Positions 16,065 to 23,517 of a DNA stretch of 40,765 bases are shown in pieces (the first letter of the stretch is position 1; the number at the start of each line of letters is the position of its first letter). A program made the translations under genes and the position numbers. Source of the DNA: Candidatus Falkowbacteria bacterium RIFOXYD12_FULL_34_57 (GTDB taxonomy: Bacteria > Patescibacteriota > Patescibacteriia > Patescibacteriales > UBA12075); the NCBI GenBank assembly GCA_001780285.1, contig MFGN01000026.1:1-40765 (forward strand). The letters are read 5' to 3'. The notes below the pieces were generated by a model. It was not told the origin of the DNA. It was given only the letters and a program-made list of their open reading frames with translations, and did no database searches.

Positions 16065-16286
16065 AAGAAAGGCCTGAAAGGCTTTTTGAAGTCTCCGCCT
16101 GAGGCGGACACAGCGCCTTTCCATGGCCGCCCCAGGCGGGGGCGTGGTGAATAATGGAATATCTAATATAAAACACTTTTACTCTTGATAAATAGTAAAA
16201 AATAATCCCCCTTCGGGAGATCCCCCACAAGATGAAGCCATATAACAGATATGGGATTAGGGGGAAAATTCCTATACGATAAAAAA
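16065..16286. repeat. dispersed structured repeat, copy 2 (about 222 bp, expanded)
   Basis: Matches 4453-4584 at both ends (aagaaaggcctgaaaggctt..., ...ttcctatacgataaaaaa) and through the palindrome tccgcctgaggcgga, but carries about 90 extra bp in the middle with aatcccccttcggg and attaggggga. AAAGGC and GCCTTT flank the first palindrome and extend the stem. It fills the space between tdk and the convergent 138-residue gene. Confidence 0.85.
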
Positions 16287-16312
16287 GATCTAATTGCTAG
16301 ATCTTTTTTGTT
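16281..16312 (-). terminator. bidirectional terminator between tdk and the 138-aa gene
   Basis: Perfect 12-bp stem aaaaaagatcta/tagatctttttt with a 5-nt loop. It ends the 16316-16732 gene and probably tdk as well. Confidence 0.9.
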
Positions 16313-16315
16313 TTT

Positions 16316-16732
16316 TTAGTCCTCCATTTGCAACACCTTAAAATGCAATCTCGTATAAAAGAAATATCCGACATTCATGACAACAAGAAGCAGCAGAAAC
16401 CACCATTTTAGCACAAAAATTGCAGAGAAAAAGAATATCAATCCTAATAAAAACGAGATGAAAAAATTCATAACAAGTAAAAAATCATGAAATTTATTAT
16501 TTTCTTGAGGACAAGAAACCCAATGGGTCTTTGTCTCTTTTAAGTTACAAATATCACAAAACATTAGTTGGCAGGCAAATAAAGATAAACCCAGAAAAAA
16601 ATCATAAAAAAACAAATGCTTTACGATTGTTTTTTCTCCATTTTCATAAGCATATTCTGCGCAAAATAAATCTTTTATTTTTTTTGCATCTTCAATAATC
16701 ACGCTCAACAACTTTTCTCCATAACTTCTCAT
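16316..16732 (-). CDS. small membrane protein, unknown function
   Basis: The 138-residue protein belongs to no family I recognise. An amphipathic N-terminus (about 1-35) is followed by a hydrophobic segment at about 40-58, a Cys-containing loop (CQLMFCDICNL..HWVSCPQ) and two helices at about 84-105 and 107-127. The Cys-x-x-Cys arrangement between helices could bind metal. It has a strong SD (AAGGAG) and a candidate promoter TTGACT-17-TAGTAT at 16784-16812, whose -10 sits within a perfect 12-bp inverted repeat. With its own terminator it is a self-contained unit, like the small plus-strand genes. Confidence 0.72.
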   Translation of the reverse strand: MRSYGEKLLSVIIEDAKKIKDLFCAEYAYENGEKTIVKHLFFYDFFLGLSLFACQLMFCDICNLKETKTHWVSCPQENNKFHDFLLVMNFFISFLLGLIFFFSAIFVLKWWFLLLLVVMNVGYFFYTRLHFKVLQMED

Positions 16733-16770
16733 TTTTTCTCCTTATGTTTTAAGGGTTAATATAATATTAA

Positions 16771-16798
16771 AAAACATTATAGAATACTATAATGTTTT
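16771..16798 (-). promoter_or_regulatory. 12-bp perfect inverted repeat upstream of the 138-aa gene
   Basis: AAAACATTATAG-4 nt-CTATAATGTTTT lies between glyS and the 138-residue gene. Followed by T-rich sequence on the minus strand, it can serve as the glyS terminator. It also overlaps the -10 of the candidate promoter of the next gene, so an operator role is possible. Confidence 0.55.
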
Positions 16799-16858
16799 TA
16801 AAAAAAAGTCAAATGTAAATCCGGAAATTAAAATTTTAACTAATATCAATATAGTTAA

Positions 16859-18247
16859 TTAAAATTTTTCACGGAAATATTTATCCAATTCATCAACCTG
16901 CACCCGCTCCTGTGCCATAGTATCCCTGTCCCGAACGGTTACTGTGTTATCTTTTTCAATCGTATCAAAATCAATAGTTACGCAGAAAGGGGTGCCGATT
17001 TCATCCTGCCGGCGGTAGCGCTTACCTACGTTGCCGTTATCGTCAAACTCGCACATATAATCCATTTTTAAAAGATCATAAATCTCGCGAGCCTTTTCAA
17101 CTAATTCCGGCTTGTTTTTTAACAATGGAAAAACTGCAATTTTAACCGGCGCCAATTTGCGTGGGAATTTCATCACAATACGCTCTCCGTCTTCCATCTT
17201 TTCTTCGGTATATGCTTCACAAAGCGCCGCCAAAACCGTCCGGCCTACGCCGACTGAGGATTCAATAATGTGCGGCACATATTTTTCACTCGTTTTCGGA
17301 TCTATGTAATTTAATTCTTGTCCCGAGAACTTGCTATGCTGCGACAAATCATAATTTCCTCGAGCATGCACTCCTTCAAGCTCTTTGAATCCAAACGGAT
17401 AATTGTATTCTATGTCATAAGCCTCTTTTGCATAAAAAACCAGATTTTCATGCTTATGCCACTTAATATTTTCCTCTTTAAACCCGAGGTTAAGATAATA
17501 TTGCCATCGCGCCTGGCGCAACTTCTCATATTCCTCCATTTCGTTTTCGGGATGCGTAAAATACTGCATTTCCATCTGTTCAAATTCACGAGTGCGAAAA
17601 ACGAACTGTCTGGCAGTAATTTCATTTCTAAAAGCCTTGCCGATTTGGGCAATCCCGAATGGAACTTTGACGCGCGCGGAATCCAGAATATTCTTATAGT
17701 TTATATAAATCCCCTGGCAGGTCTCCCCTCTTAAATACGAAGGTTCTTTATCCCAATCGCCGGTAAAATTACCCAGATTTGATTTTACCAGCAAGTTGAA
17801 TTTTTTAGCATCGGAAAAATCTGATTTGCCGCAATTTGGACATTTAATCTTTTCTTTATGTTCCGTAAATATTTTATTAATCTCTTCTTCGCTCATTTTT
17901 TCATCCGCTGCCGCCCCGACATCTTCCAATAAATGATCAACCCGCAAGCGCGCATGGCAGTTTTTACACTCTGCCAACGGGTCGGAAAAGCCGCCTACGT
18001 GTCCGGAGGCCTCCCATACCCGCGGATGCATAAATATGGAAGAATCCAGCCCGACTATATCATCGCGCAGCTGCACCATCGCGCGCCACCATTCGCGCTT
18101 GACGGCGTTTTCCAGTTCCACGCCATAAGGGCCGTAATCATAAACCGCGGCAAAACCGCCGTAAATTTCCGATGAAGGGTAAATAAAACCGCGCCTCTTG
18201 CACAAAGAAACTATCTTTTGCATTAAATCGTTTTGTTCTTTTTTCAT
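16859..18247 (-). CDS. glyS: glycyl-tRNA synthetase (alpha2, eukaryotic/archaeal type)
   Basis: This 462-residue class IIa synthetase charges tRNA-Gly. Motif 1 region: RRGFIYPSSEIYGGFAAVYDYGPYG. A zinc module has CKNC and CPNC (about 90-160). Motif 2: FRNEITARQFVFRTREFEQMEMQYF. Motif 3: IESSVGVGRTVLAAL. The C-terminal anticodon-binding domain contains APVKIAVFPLL and RRQDEIGTPFCVTID. It is the single-chain form, not the GlyQ/GlyS pair. It has visibly higher G+C than its neighbours, which hints at a different origin. Expression is predicted to be governed by the T-box leader directly upstream. No SD next to the ATG. Confidence 0.96.
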   Translation of the reverse strand: MKKEQNDLMQKIVSLCKRRGFIYPSSEIYGGFAAVYDYGPYGVELENAVKREWWRAMVQLRDDIVGLDSSIFMHPRVWEASGHVGGFSDPLAECKNCHARLRVDHLLEDVGAAADEKMSEEEINKIFTEHKEKIKCPNCGKSDFSDAKKFNLLVKSNLGNFTGDWDKEPSYLRGETCQGIYINYKNILDSARVKVPFGIAQIGKAFRNEITARQFVFRTREFEQMEMQYFTHPENEMEEYEKLRQARWQYYLNLGFKEENIKWHKHENLVFYAKEAYDIEYNYPFGFKELEGVHARGNYDLSQHSKFSGQELNYIDPKTSEKYVPHIIESSVGVGRTVLAALCEAYTEEKMEDGERIVMKFPRKLAPVKIAVFPLLKNKPELVEKAREIYDLLKMDYMCEFDDNGNVGKRYRRQDEIGTPFCVTIDFDTIEKDNTVTVRDRDTMAQERVQVDELDKYFREKF

Positions 18248-18299
18248 GTGTTTATATACAGATCTACACGAATTTAAAATAAATACCCATAGATCATGA

Positions 18300-18480
18300 A
18301 TTAATAATAAAAAAATCTCGTTCTAGTGTTATAAATATTTTTTATAACACTAGAACGAGATCTATTTAATAATAGAAGCCGCGGTTCCATCTAGTTTTCC
18401 CGATATTTATCAGGACACCTTAATTCATATCAATATATACAGGGTGCCAATCTCCCCATTGATATCGTTTAATTGTTAAT
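18300..18480 (-). promoter_or_regulatory. compact glycine T-box leader of glyS
   Basis: On the minus strand the leader has, in order, a very short Stem I (about 40 nt; CGATAT or ATATCAAT base pairing with ATATTG or ATTGATAT) holding a candidate GGC glycine specifier at 18446-18448, a linker, the T-box core TGGAACCGCGG (18379-18389), and a 21-bp terminator with T-run (18315-18361). ACTAGA just 5' of the T-box can pair with TCTAGT, which is also part of the terminator stem, giving exclusive antiterminator and terminator folds. Uncharged tRNA-Gly should therefore turn glyS on. Stem I lacks the long distal arm of canonical T-boxes. Confidence 0.88.
18315..18361 (-). terminator. regulated T-box terminator
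   Basis: Perfect 21-bp stem (atctcgttctagtgttataaa and its complement) with a short loop, followed on the minus strand by TTTTTTATT. Its 5' arm contains the TCTAGT shared with the antiterminator. Confidence 0.92.
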
Positions 18481-18487
18481 TAAATTT

Positions 18488-18515
18488 ATTATAACAAAAT
18501 TTTTAAAAATGTCAA
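18488..18515 (-). promoter_or_regulatory. glyS promoter
   Basis: Minus strand TTGACA (18510-18515), 16-nt spacer, extended TGTTATAAT with -10 at 18488-18493. Transcription would begin near 18481, right before T-box Stem I. The -35 lies back to back with that of the divergent 83-residue gene. Confidence 0.75.
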
Positions 18516-18517
18516 TC

Positions 18518-18546
18518 TTGACAAAATTTTATATTTATGCTAATTT
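18518..18546 (+). promoter_or_regulatory. promoter of the 83-aa gene
   Basis: TTGACA, 17 nt, TAATTT. Its -35 and the glyS -35 form the inverted repeat tgtcaatcttgaca. Confidence 0.7.
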
Positions 18547-18590
18547 AATTTTAATTTAACAAGCAACCTTAAAAAACAAGGAGAGGATTA

Positions 18591-18842
18591 ATGACGCATC
18601 AATATTGCACTCACAAAATTTTAATTTCCGAAAAAGAACACAAAATAATGCTAGACGGTGTTACAGAAACGGAAATTGAACTGATCGGACCGGACATGCA
18701 AAAAGATATTCAAAAAAATGACCTGGTAATCATGAAAGTAAACAAAGACGATAACGCTTGGATGGGCAAGGTGCTCTTCAGGGCAGTAAACAAAATAAAG
18801 ATTTTTGTGCATAATAACTACAAAAGCCAAACCGTCAGATAA
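18591..18842 (+). CDS. small hypothetical protein (83 aa)
   Basis: No family recognised. The 83-residue protein is soluble and alternates hydrophobic and charged residues, consistent with a small beta-rich fold (TETEIELIGPDM, NDLVIMKVNKDDNAWMGKVLF). It starts after a strong SD (AAGGAGAGG) and has its own promoter and a GC-rich terminator. The next gene uses a nearly identical terminator stem. It is probably an autonomous accessory gene; function unknown. Confidence 0.7.
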   Translation: MTHQYCTHKILISEKEHKIMLDGVTETEIELIGPDMQKDIQKNDLVIMKVNKDDNAWMGKVLFRAVNKIKIFVHNNYKSQTVR

Positions 18843-18859
18843 ATATCCTTTTCAAATTA

Positions 18860-18890
18860 ATGAGCCGCGAACAATCGCGGCTCTTTTTTG
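18860..18890 (+). terminator. terminator of the 83-aa gene
   Basis: GC-rich stem gagccgcg/cgcggctc with a 6-nt loop and TTTTTT. Confidence 0.92.
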
Positions 18891-18985
18891 TTGACAACAA
18901 AAATTGCTTTTATAAAAATTTTAAGTTAAAATTAAGAATAAATTTGGCATATTAAAAATTCAGCATTAAAATAATGGGGGTAATC

Positions 18986-19339
18986 ATGGAAAATTTTATT
19001 AATCAGGTAAAAGAGTCCTGTATATCACAAAGAGAAATTGATGAAATAATTGCCGGACTAAGAACTGCCGGGAACTCCTTATCAAATCAAGCGAAGATGA
19101 GAAGGTTTACGGCAGAAAGAAATGATAAAGATTATATCAAAGTACATCTTTTTAAAGATGCGCAAAATTTTATCAGTTACGAAATTACTATTAATAATAA
19201 AAAAAGCGAACCCATTATGTTCACAAATTCCAAGGAATATGTGGAAAAAAAATGGTCTATCTTTTCTAAAAAAGAAATTCTCACTATCTACTCCGCATTA
19301 AAAACTAAAAAATTCAAAATTATTTGGGAAAAAAAATAA
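18986..19339 (+). CDS. small hypothetical protein (117 aa)
   Basis: A 117-residue soluble, basic protein of no recognised family. The first half is helical (MENFINQVKESCISQREIDEIIAGLR), and the second half alternates strands and Lys-rich turns. I prefer the ATG at 18986 to the track's ATG at 18974 because the GGGGG at 18976-18980 then acts as the ribosome site. A TTGACA at 18891, overlapping the preceding terminator, may be its -35, but the -10 is poor. The terminator matches that of the neighbouring 83-residue gene. Confidence 0.68.
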   Translation: MENFINQVKESCISQREIDEIIAGLRTAGNSLSNQAKMRRFTAERNDKDYIKVHLFKDAQNFISYEITINNKKSEPIMFTNSKEYVEKKWSIFSKKEILTIYSALKTKKFKIIWEKK

Positions 19340-19347
19340 ATCATATT

Positions 19348-19379
19348 AAAAAAGCCGCAAAAATCGCGGCTCTTTTTTT
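19348..19379 (+). terminator. bidirectional terminator, 117-aa gene and minus-strand peptide gene
   Basis: Stem agccgc/gcggct with A- and T-runs. On the plus strand it ends the 117-residue gene. On the minus strand it directly follows the stop of the 59-residue gene. Confidence 0.9.
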
Positions 19380-19557
19380 ATTGTCCCTGATTGTTGCTTT
19401 GCAGTTCCTCTGCCCCAATCACCCTTACTGCCGGACCTCTAGGTTCTACCAAAGGAGCTATTGAAGCCGGAGCTGTCTCTTCTTCATTTTTATTAAACAT
19501 CATGAAACCCAAAATAATTACGATAATAATTACTGTGATAATTAAAGATTTTTTCAT
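19378..19557 (-). CDS. small single-pass membrane peptide (59 aa), absent from the ORF track
   Basis: On the minus strand an ATG at 19557 opens a 59-residue frame. Two lysines are followed by a strong hydrophobic helix (SLIITVIIIVIILGFMMF, about 4-21), an acidic NKNEEE, then a Pro/Ala/Gly-rich tail ending in NNQGQ. Charge distribution predicts an anchor with the tail outside. It lies 53 nt after argS and ends at a terminator, so it may be the last gene of the tyrS-argS unit. The plus-strand ORF listed here (19391-19573) is a shadow. Function unknown. Confidence 0.6.
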   Translation of the reverse strand: MKKSLIITVIIIVIILGFMMFNKNEEETAPASIAPLVEPRGPAVRVIGAEELQSNNQGQ

Positions 19558-19570
19558 AAATACTTTGTTA

Positions 19571-19605
19571 TAACTTTTAACTTTATAAACTTTTGACTTT
19601 TAACT
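19571..19605. repeat. ACTTT-heptad repeat, copy e
   Basis: The stretch taacttttaactttataaac, continuing ttttgacttttaact, lies between argS and the 59-residue gene and is related to copies a and d. Confidence 0.65.
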
Positions 19606-19610
19606 AAAAC

Positions 19611-21338
19611 CTACATTTCATTTACAATTCCTATCCCCAGTAAATCAAGTCCATTTTTAATGATTTGATTAATACTGGCTATCAGTGCAATTCGAGCACC
19701 CTCCAAATCCTTATCTTCCTGAATAATTTTAGTGGCATGATAATAATCATTAAAATCTTTTGCAAGTTCAAACAAATATTTTGCTACCTCGGATGTATCA
19801 CTCTTTACTCCGGCCATTATTACAATTTCTGGATACTTTGCTATTTTCAAAATCAACTGGTGCTCTTTATTATCTTCTAAATTTTTCAGCCAGCAATCTT
19901 TCATTGTTTTTTGGCTGATCCGCCTCGGGCGGACAACTTTCGACTTATTAATAATACTGTTAATACGCGCATAGGTGTATTGCAAATACGCAGATGTGAA
20001 CCCGTTAAAACTTAAAGCATTTTTAATATCAAAAGTTATCTCCTGATTTACCCCCACCTTTAGCATTTCAAATTTTATCGCGCCTATTGATATTTTTTTT
20101 GCTACATCTGTTATTTTTTCCTCATTCCAATCTTCGTGTCTTTCTTTTGTTTCATTTTTAGTATATACCATCATTTGTTCTATTAAATCTTCATAAGTAA
20201 CCGTATTCCCAGAACGAGAAGACATCATTCCGCTGGGCAGTTTTACAAAATCGTGCTTCAGGTGTTTAAAATCTGCTTTCATACCGGCAAGCTCAAATAC
20301 TTTAAATAATTGTTTGAAATGCAGGCTCTGGCGCACATCCACAACATAAATTGACTGATCAAGTTTAAATTCTTTTATTTTCTCCATAGCAAGCCCGAGA
20401 TCCGCTACCGGATAAGTGGCGGTACCATCGGAACGCAAAAATATCAAAACCCCCAAATCATAATCCTCTAAATTCGCAATTATTGCCCCATCACTTTTTA
20501 CTAAAATACCTCTTTTTATAAGCTCTGCGACTATCTCTCTTCCCCTTTCTATGTATTCACTTTCGTAATATTTTCTCTCAAATTTTACTCCCAGCTCTTT
20601 GTGGATATTTTCAAATTGCTGAATACTCCATTTTCGTGTACTTTTCCAAAGTTCATACTCTTCCCCCTTTCGGGACTCAATCTTTTTCATTATTATTTCA
20701 ATCATTTGCTTGGCAAATTTATTATCTTCGGATTCTTGAACAGAGCGCACATAAACATCACCTAAAAATTTACCCTTGTTTTCCGGCAATGGTTCATTTT
20801 TATAAAACTCTAAAAATGCCCACAAAGTTTTTGCTACATGAATACCAAAATCATTTACATAAGAAACGGGGACACTAATATAACCATTTGCTTTTAAAAT
20901 TCTATAAATAGCGTCTCCATAGCAAATATTCCTGAGATGCCCGACATGAAATTGTTTATGGGTATTAACATTAGAATATTCTATCATCACCTTTTTATTC
21001 TCTCCCGAATCGTTTGTACCATATTCGTCTTTTTGGTTTTGTACTTCAATTAAAATGCTTTGCGCCAATTTTTTATTATTCAAAACAAAATTTAAATATG
21101 GCCCGACAATTTTAATACAGGCAATATAATCTTTTTTAATATTGCGCATCAAATCCTCGGCGACTTCTATCGGATTCTTCTTTAATTCTTTTGCAAGTTT
21201 AAACATCGGCAGGCTCAAATCCCCCATTTCCGGATTCGGCGGATAAGCAATATCCCCTGCCACTATCAAATCAGAACCTAATATTCTATTAACTTCTTCA
21301 GTAATTTCTTTTTTATATTTATTTAAAGTATAATTCAT
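19611..21338 (-). CDS. argS: arginyl-tRNA synthetase with a repeat-derived insertion
   Basis: This 575-residue class I synthetase ligates Arg to tRNA-Arg. Features are the N-terminal add-on domain (about 1-80), the HIGH-like HVGH in NTHKQFHVGHLRN, the KMSKS-equivalent GMMSSRSGN and the C-terminal DALR domain starting near LQYTYARINSII. In that domain, KVVRPRRISQKTMKDCW interrupts family sequence. Its DNA holds the palindrome tccgcctcgggcgga, and about 50 nt resemble an intergenic repeat at about 30400-30450, so a mobile-type repeat seems to have entered the gene in frame. It is probably functional, since the frame is intact. It follows tyrS, with a REP element between them. No SD. Confidence 0.95.
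   Translation of the reverse strand: MNYTLNKYKKEITEEVNRILGSDLIVAGDIAYPPNPEMGDLSLPMFKLAKELKKNPIEVAEDLMRNIKKDYIACIKIVGPYLNFVLNNKKLAQSILIEVQNQKDEYGTNDSGENKKVMIEYSNVNTHKQFHVGHLRNICYGDAIYRILKANGYISVPVSYVNDFGIHVAKTLWAFLEFYKNEPLPENKGKFLGDVYVRSVQESEDNKFAKQMIEIIMKKIESRKGEEYELWKSTRKWSIQQFENIHKELGVKFERKYYESEYIERGREIVAELIKRGILVKSDGAIIANLEDYDLGVLIFLRSDGTATYPVADLGLAMEKIKEFKLDQSIYVVDVRQSLHFKQLFKVFELAGMKADFKHLKHDFVKLPSGMMSSRSGNTVTYEDLIEQMMVYTKNETKERHEDWNEEKITDVAKKISIGAIKFEMLKVGVNQEITFDIKNALSFNGFTSAYLQYTYARINSIINKSKVVRPRRISQKTMKDCWLKNLEDNKEHQLILKIAKYPEIVIMAGVKSDTSEVAKYLFELAKDFNDYYHATKIIQEDKDLEGARIALIASINQIIKNGLDLLGIGIVNEM
19889..19945. repeat. palindromic repeat inside argS
   Basis: The plus strand contains cagccagcaa, then ttggctgatccgcctcgggc and ggacaac, similar to 30402-30453 (cagccagcaa, ttggccgatctgcctctggc, ggg). 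In frame it encodes the V-R-P-R-R-I-S-Q segment of ArgRS. The following aactttcgactt resembles the ACTTT arrays. Confidence 0.75.
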
Positions 21339-21359
21339 AATTATTTAAACATAACCCTA

Positions 21360-21458
21360 TGTCATTCTGAGCGTAACGAAGTGAGGTGAAGAATCTCGTG
21401 AGTAGCGGTAATCGTAATTTAGCGGAATTCTTCATTGCTATCGCTCTTCAGAATGACA
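21360..21458. repeat. REP-type inverted repeat between tyrS and argS
   Basis: Terminal 11-bp perfect inverted repeats TGTCATTCTGA / TCAGAATGACA enclose GAAGAAT / ATTCTTC and a variable centre. The motif gagcgtaacgaagtgaggtg is a widely seen REP signature in bacteria. It may form a hairpin in the tyrS-argS transcript. Confidence 0.85.
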
Positions 21459-21468
21459 CACAGTAATG

Positions 21469-22686
21469 TTATTTTAAAACTACCCTCACAAACCCCCTCT
21501 TACCCTTCTGTAGCAACACGCCTTCTTTGGTAATCTCTATTTCCATTTCCGCATCTGCAACCACCTTGCCGTTGACCCGCACGGCGTTTTGCTGAATCAT
21601 CCGCCGCGCCTCGCCTTTACTGCTTGTTAATTCTGTTTCCGCCAACAAATCAACCAATTTCCAATTTTTAATTTTTAATTTCTTTTCTGCTATTTCCTCC
21701 GGTATCTCTTTCTTTTGCACTATCCTCACAAAATACTCCTCAGCTTCGCGCGCCCTTTTTTCTCCGTGCACAATGCTCACGATCTCAAAAGCCAATTTCA
21801 TTTTCATGTCTCTGGGATTTACTCCTTCACCAAGCTTCTTTTTTATTTCTTTCACTTCGGCCATGGTTTTTTTAGTAGCGAGTTCAAAAGCCGGCGCAAT
21901 AAATCCGTCCGACCAGCTCATAATTATGCCGTACATCTCTTCCGGCGTATTAGATAAAAACACGGCATTACCTTCGCTTTTTCCCATCTTTTTTCCCTGT
22001 TCATCGGCGAGTATTTTTAATGTCATTACAAATTTATCACGCATTCCTAGAGATTTCATTAGGTCACGACCGCACATCATATTGAACATCTGGTCATTGC
22101 CGCCGATCTCCAAATCAACATCCATGGATACGCTGTCATAAGCCTGAGCGAGCGGGTATAAAAATTCATGCAAATAAATCGGCTTTTCTTCCTGCAACCT
22201 TTTCTGAAACATATCCCTCTGAATCATCTGCTGTACGGTAAAATGCGCGGAAAGTTCTATTAAATCTTTAAAGCTCAATTTATCGTTCCAGGTGCTATTA
22301 TTCATAACCTGCGCCGGATTGTCTCCGCCAAAATCCAAATAAGCACTAGCTTGTTCTTTATACAACTTAGAATTTTCATCTACTTCCTCGCGAGTCATTT
22401 TCTTGCGAGCAGACGCCTTATCGGTTGGGTCCCCAATGGTTGCTGTAAATGAACCAACTAAAAATATCACCTCGTGTCCAAGAGCTTGAAACTGGGCTAA
22501 TTTATTGATAGTGATTGCATTTCCAATATGCAGGGAGGAAGCTGTTGGGTCATAACCGCAATACAGCCTAATCCGTTCTCCTTTTAATAACCTTTTTCTA
22601 AATTCATCTTTACTCGGATATATTTTCTCCACCCCCTTTTCCAATAATTCATCAATTTTTTGTTTATCTGTAATAATTTTTTTCAT
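21469..22686 (-). CDS. tyrS: tyrosyl-tRNA synthetase
   Basis: This 405-residue class I synthetase charges tRNA-Tyr. Seen are the HIGH-type SSLHIGNA, the substrate-binding YDPTASS, GGNDQMFN, KKMGKSEGN as KMSKS, and a C-terminal S4 RNA-binding domain (SSKGEARRMIQQNAVRVNGK). Length and the HIGN form fit the TyrZ-like branch. I start at the ATG at 22686; the track uses a GTG two codons earlier. It heads a minus-strand unit with argS. No T-box is seen upstream, only an imperfect inverted repeat. The cognate tRNA-Tyr gene is at the window's left end. Confidence 0.96.
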   Translation of the reverse strand: MKKIITDKQKIDELLEKGVEKIYPSKDEFRKRLLKGERIRLYCGYDPTASSLHIGNAITINKLAQFQALGHEVIFLVGSFTATIGDPTDKASARKKMTREEVDENSKLYKEQASAYLDFGGDNPAQVMNNSTWNDKLSFKDLIELSAHFTVQQMIQRDMFQKRLQEEKPIYLHEFLYPLAQAYDSVSMDVDLEIGGNDQMFNMMCGRDLMKSLGMRDKFVMTLKILADEQGKKMGKSEGNAVFLSNTPEEMYGIIMSWSDGFIAPAFELATKKTMAEVKEIKKKLGEGVNPRDMKMKLAFEIVSIVHGEKRAREAEEYFVRIVQKKEIPEEIAEKKLKIKNWKLVDLLAETELTSSKGEARRMIQQNAVRVNGKVVADAEMEIEITKEGVLLQKGKRGFVRVVLK

Positions 22687-22702
22687 ATACACTACCCATT
22701 GT

Positions 22703-22750
22703 CATTCCGAAAAATTTTTTTGAGTTTAAGCGAAAAAAAATTATCCGGAA
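22703..22750. repeat. REP-like inverted repeat upstream of tyrS
   Basis: The plus strand carries cattccgaaaaattttttt, then gagtttaagc, then gaaaaaaaattatccggaat, an imperfect inverted repeat of the same CATTCCG/CGGAATC class as 10013-10102. It lies in the tyrS leader and could form a stem in that RNA. Confidence 0.65.
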
Positions 22751-22811
22751 TCTACAAGGTTAATTTAAGTAACAAGATTTATTCTACCCCATTTTAAGCA
22801 TTTTTTCAATG

Positions 22812-22840
22812 TTGACAAATCTATAAATATATGATTAAAT
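22812..22840 (+). promoter_or_regulatory. promoter of the 197-aa membrane protein gene
   Basis: TTGACA, 17 nt, TTAAAT, about 50 nt before the start. Confidence 0.7.
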
Positions 22841-22891
22841 GTTAAGTTATTTTATGAATATTAACAATTGATTACAAAAAAGGAGATAAAA

Positions 22892-23485
22892 ATGGCAAAA
22901 GAGGTAAAAGGAAAAAATTTTAAAGAATTTGAAAAAGATTTTAAAGACTGGGAAAAAGAAAATGGTATGAAATCTTCCGATGAGAAAAAAATAAATTTAA
23001 ATCTATTTAATATGGATTTTAGAACAATGCATATTAGCGCATTTATCTTTTCTCTAATAGCACTACCCATATTTTATTATCTTTTAAGCAAAATTCCCGA
23101 ACTGTATTTTTTTGTAAAAAGCATAGCTTTCATTGTTTCTTTAATATTTGTTTATATAGGTATCGGTAATTTAGATGAAAATAGCTTTACGGGTAAAGAC
23201 GAAGTTTGTCTTCCCGTATCTATTACTTGTCTTATTGGTTTTGTCTTTACTTTTATAGCAGGGCTTATAGCGCTAAGAGCGGGTGGTACCACTTTTCATG
23301 TTTTTCTCTTAAATCTAACTACTGCTTACGGTTTTTCTAATCTACTATTTTTGTTCTTTTTTGTTACTTGGCAAAATAAAAATCATAAATATTATAACAG
23401 CGAAAATACATTTTTTACTGAAAGCATGGTTCTGGTTGCAATTACCGCACTCACAGCCCTGCAGCAATTCATAGCTTTATTCTAA
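22892..23485 (+). CDS. multi-pass membrane protein, unknown function
   Basis: The 197-residue protein has a charged cytoplasmic N-terminus (about 1-48, rich in Lys/Glu/Phe) and then about five hydrophobic segments (about 49-67, 74-93, 106-130, 135-158, 176-196). I recognise no family. I choose the ATG at 22892 because the AAGGAG SD lies 7 nt upstream; the track's longer start includes the SD itself. It has its own TTGACA promoter and terminator, so it is another self-contained unit. Confidence 0.75.
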   Translation: MAKEVKGKNFKEFEKDFKDWEKENGMKSSDEKKINLNLFNMDFRTMHISAFIFSLIALPIFYYLLSKIPELYFFVKSIAFIVSLIFVYIGIGNLDENSFTGKDEVCLPVSITCLIGFVFTFIAGLIALRAGGTTFHVFLLNLTTAYGFSNLLFLFFFVTWQNKNHKYYNSENTFFTESMVLVAITALTALQQFIALF

Positions 23486-23490
23486 AAAAA

Positions 23491-23517
23491 TAAACCGGCT
23501 TTAAAAAGTCGGTTTTT
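23491..23517 (+). terminator. terminator of the 197-aa membrane protein gene
   Basis: Stem aaaccggctt/aagtcggttt with a T-run, a few nt after the stop. Confidence 0.85.

Noticed and set aside
19391-19573. 60-aa plus-strand ORF
   Set aside because: The minus-strand frame on the same DNA has a TM peptide with a better gene-like composition; the plus ORF has no SD and lies beyond the terminator of the 117-aa gene.
22687-22760. Possible T-box upstream of tyrS
   Set aside because: No TGGNACCGCG core and no terminator/antiterminator pair; only a REP-like inverted repeat.
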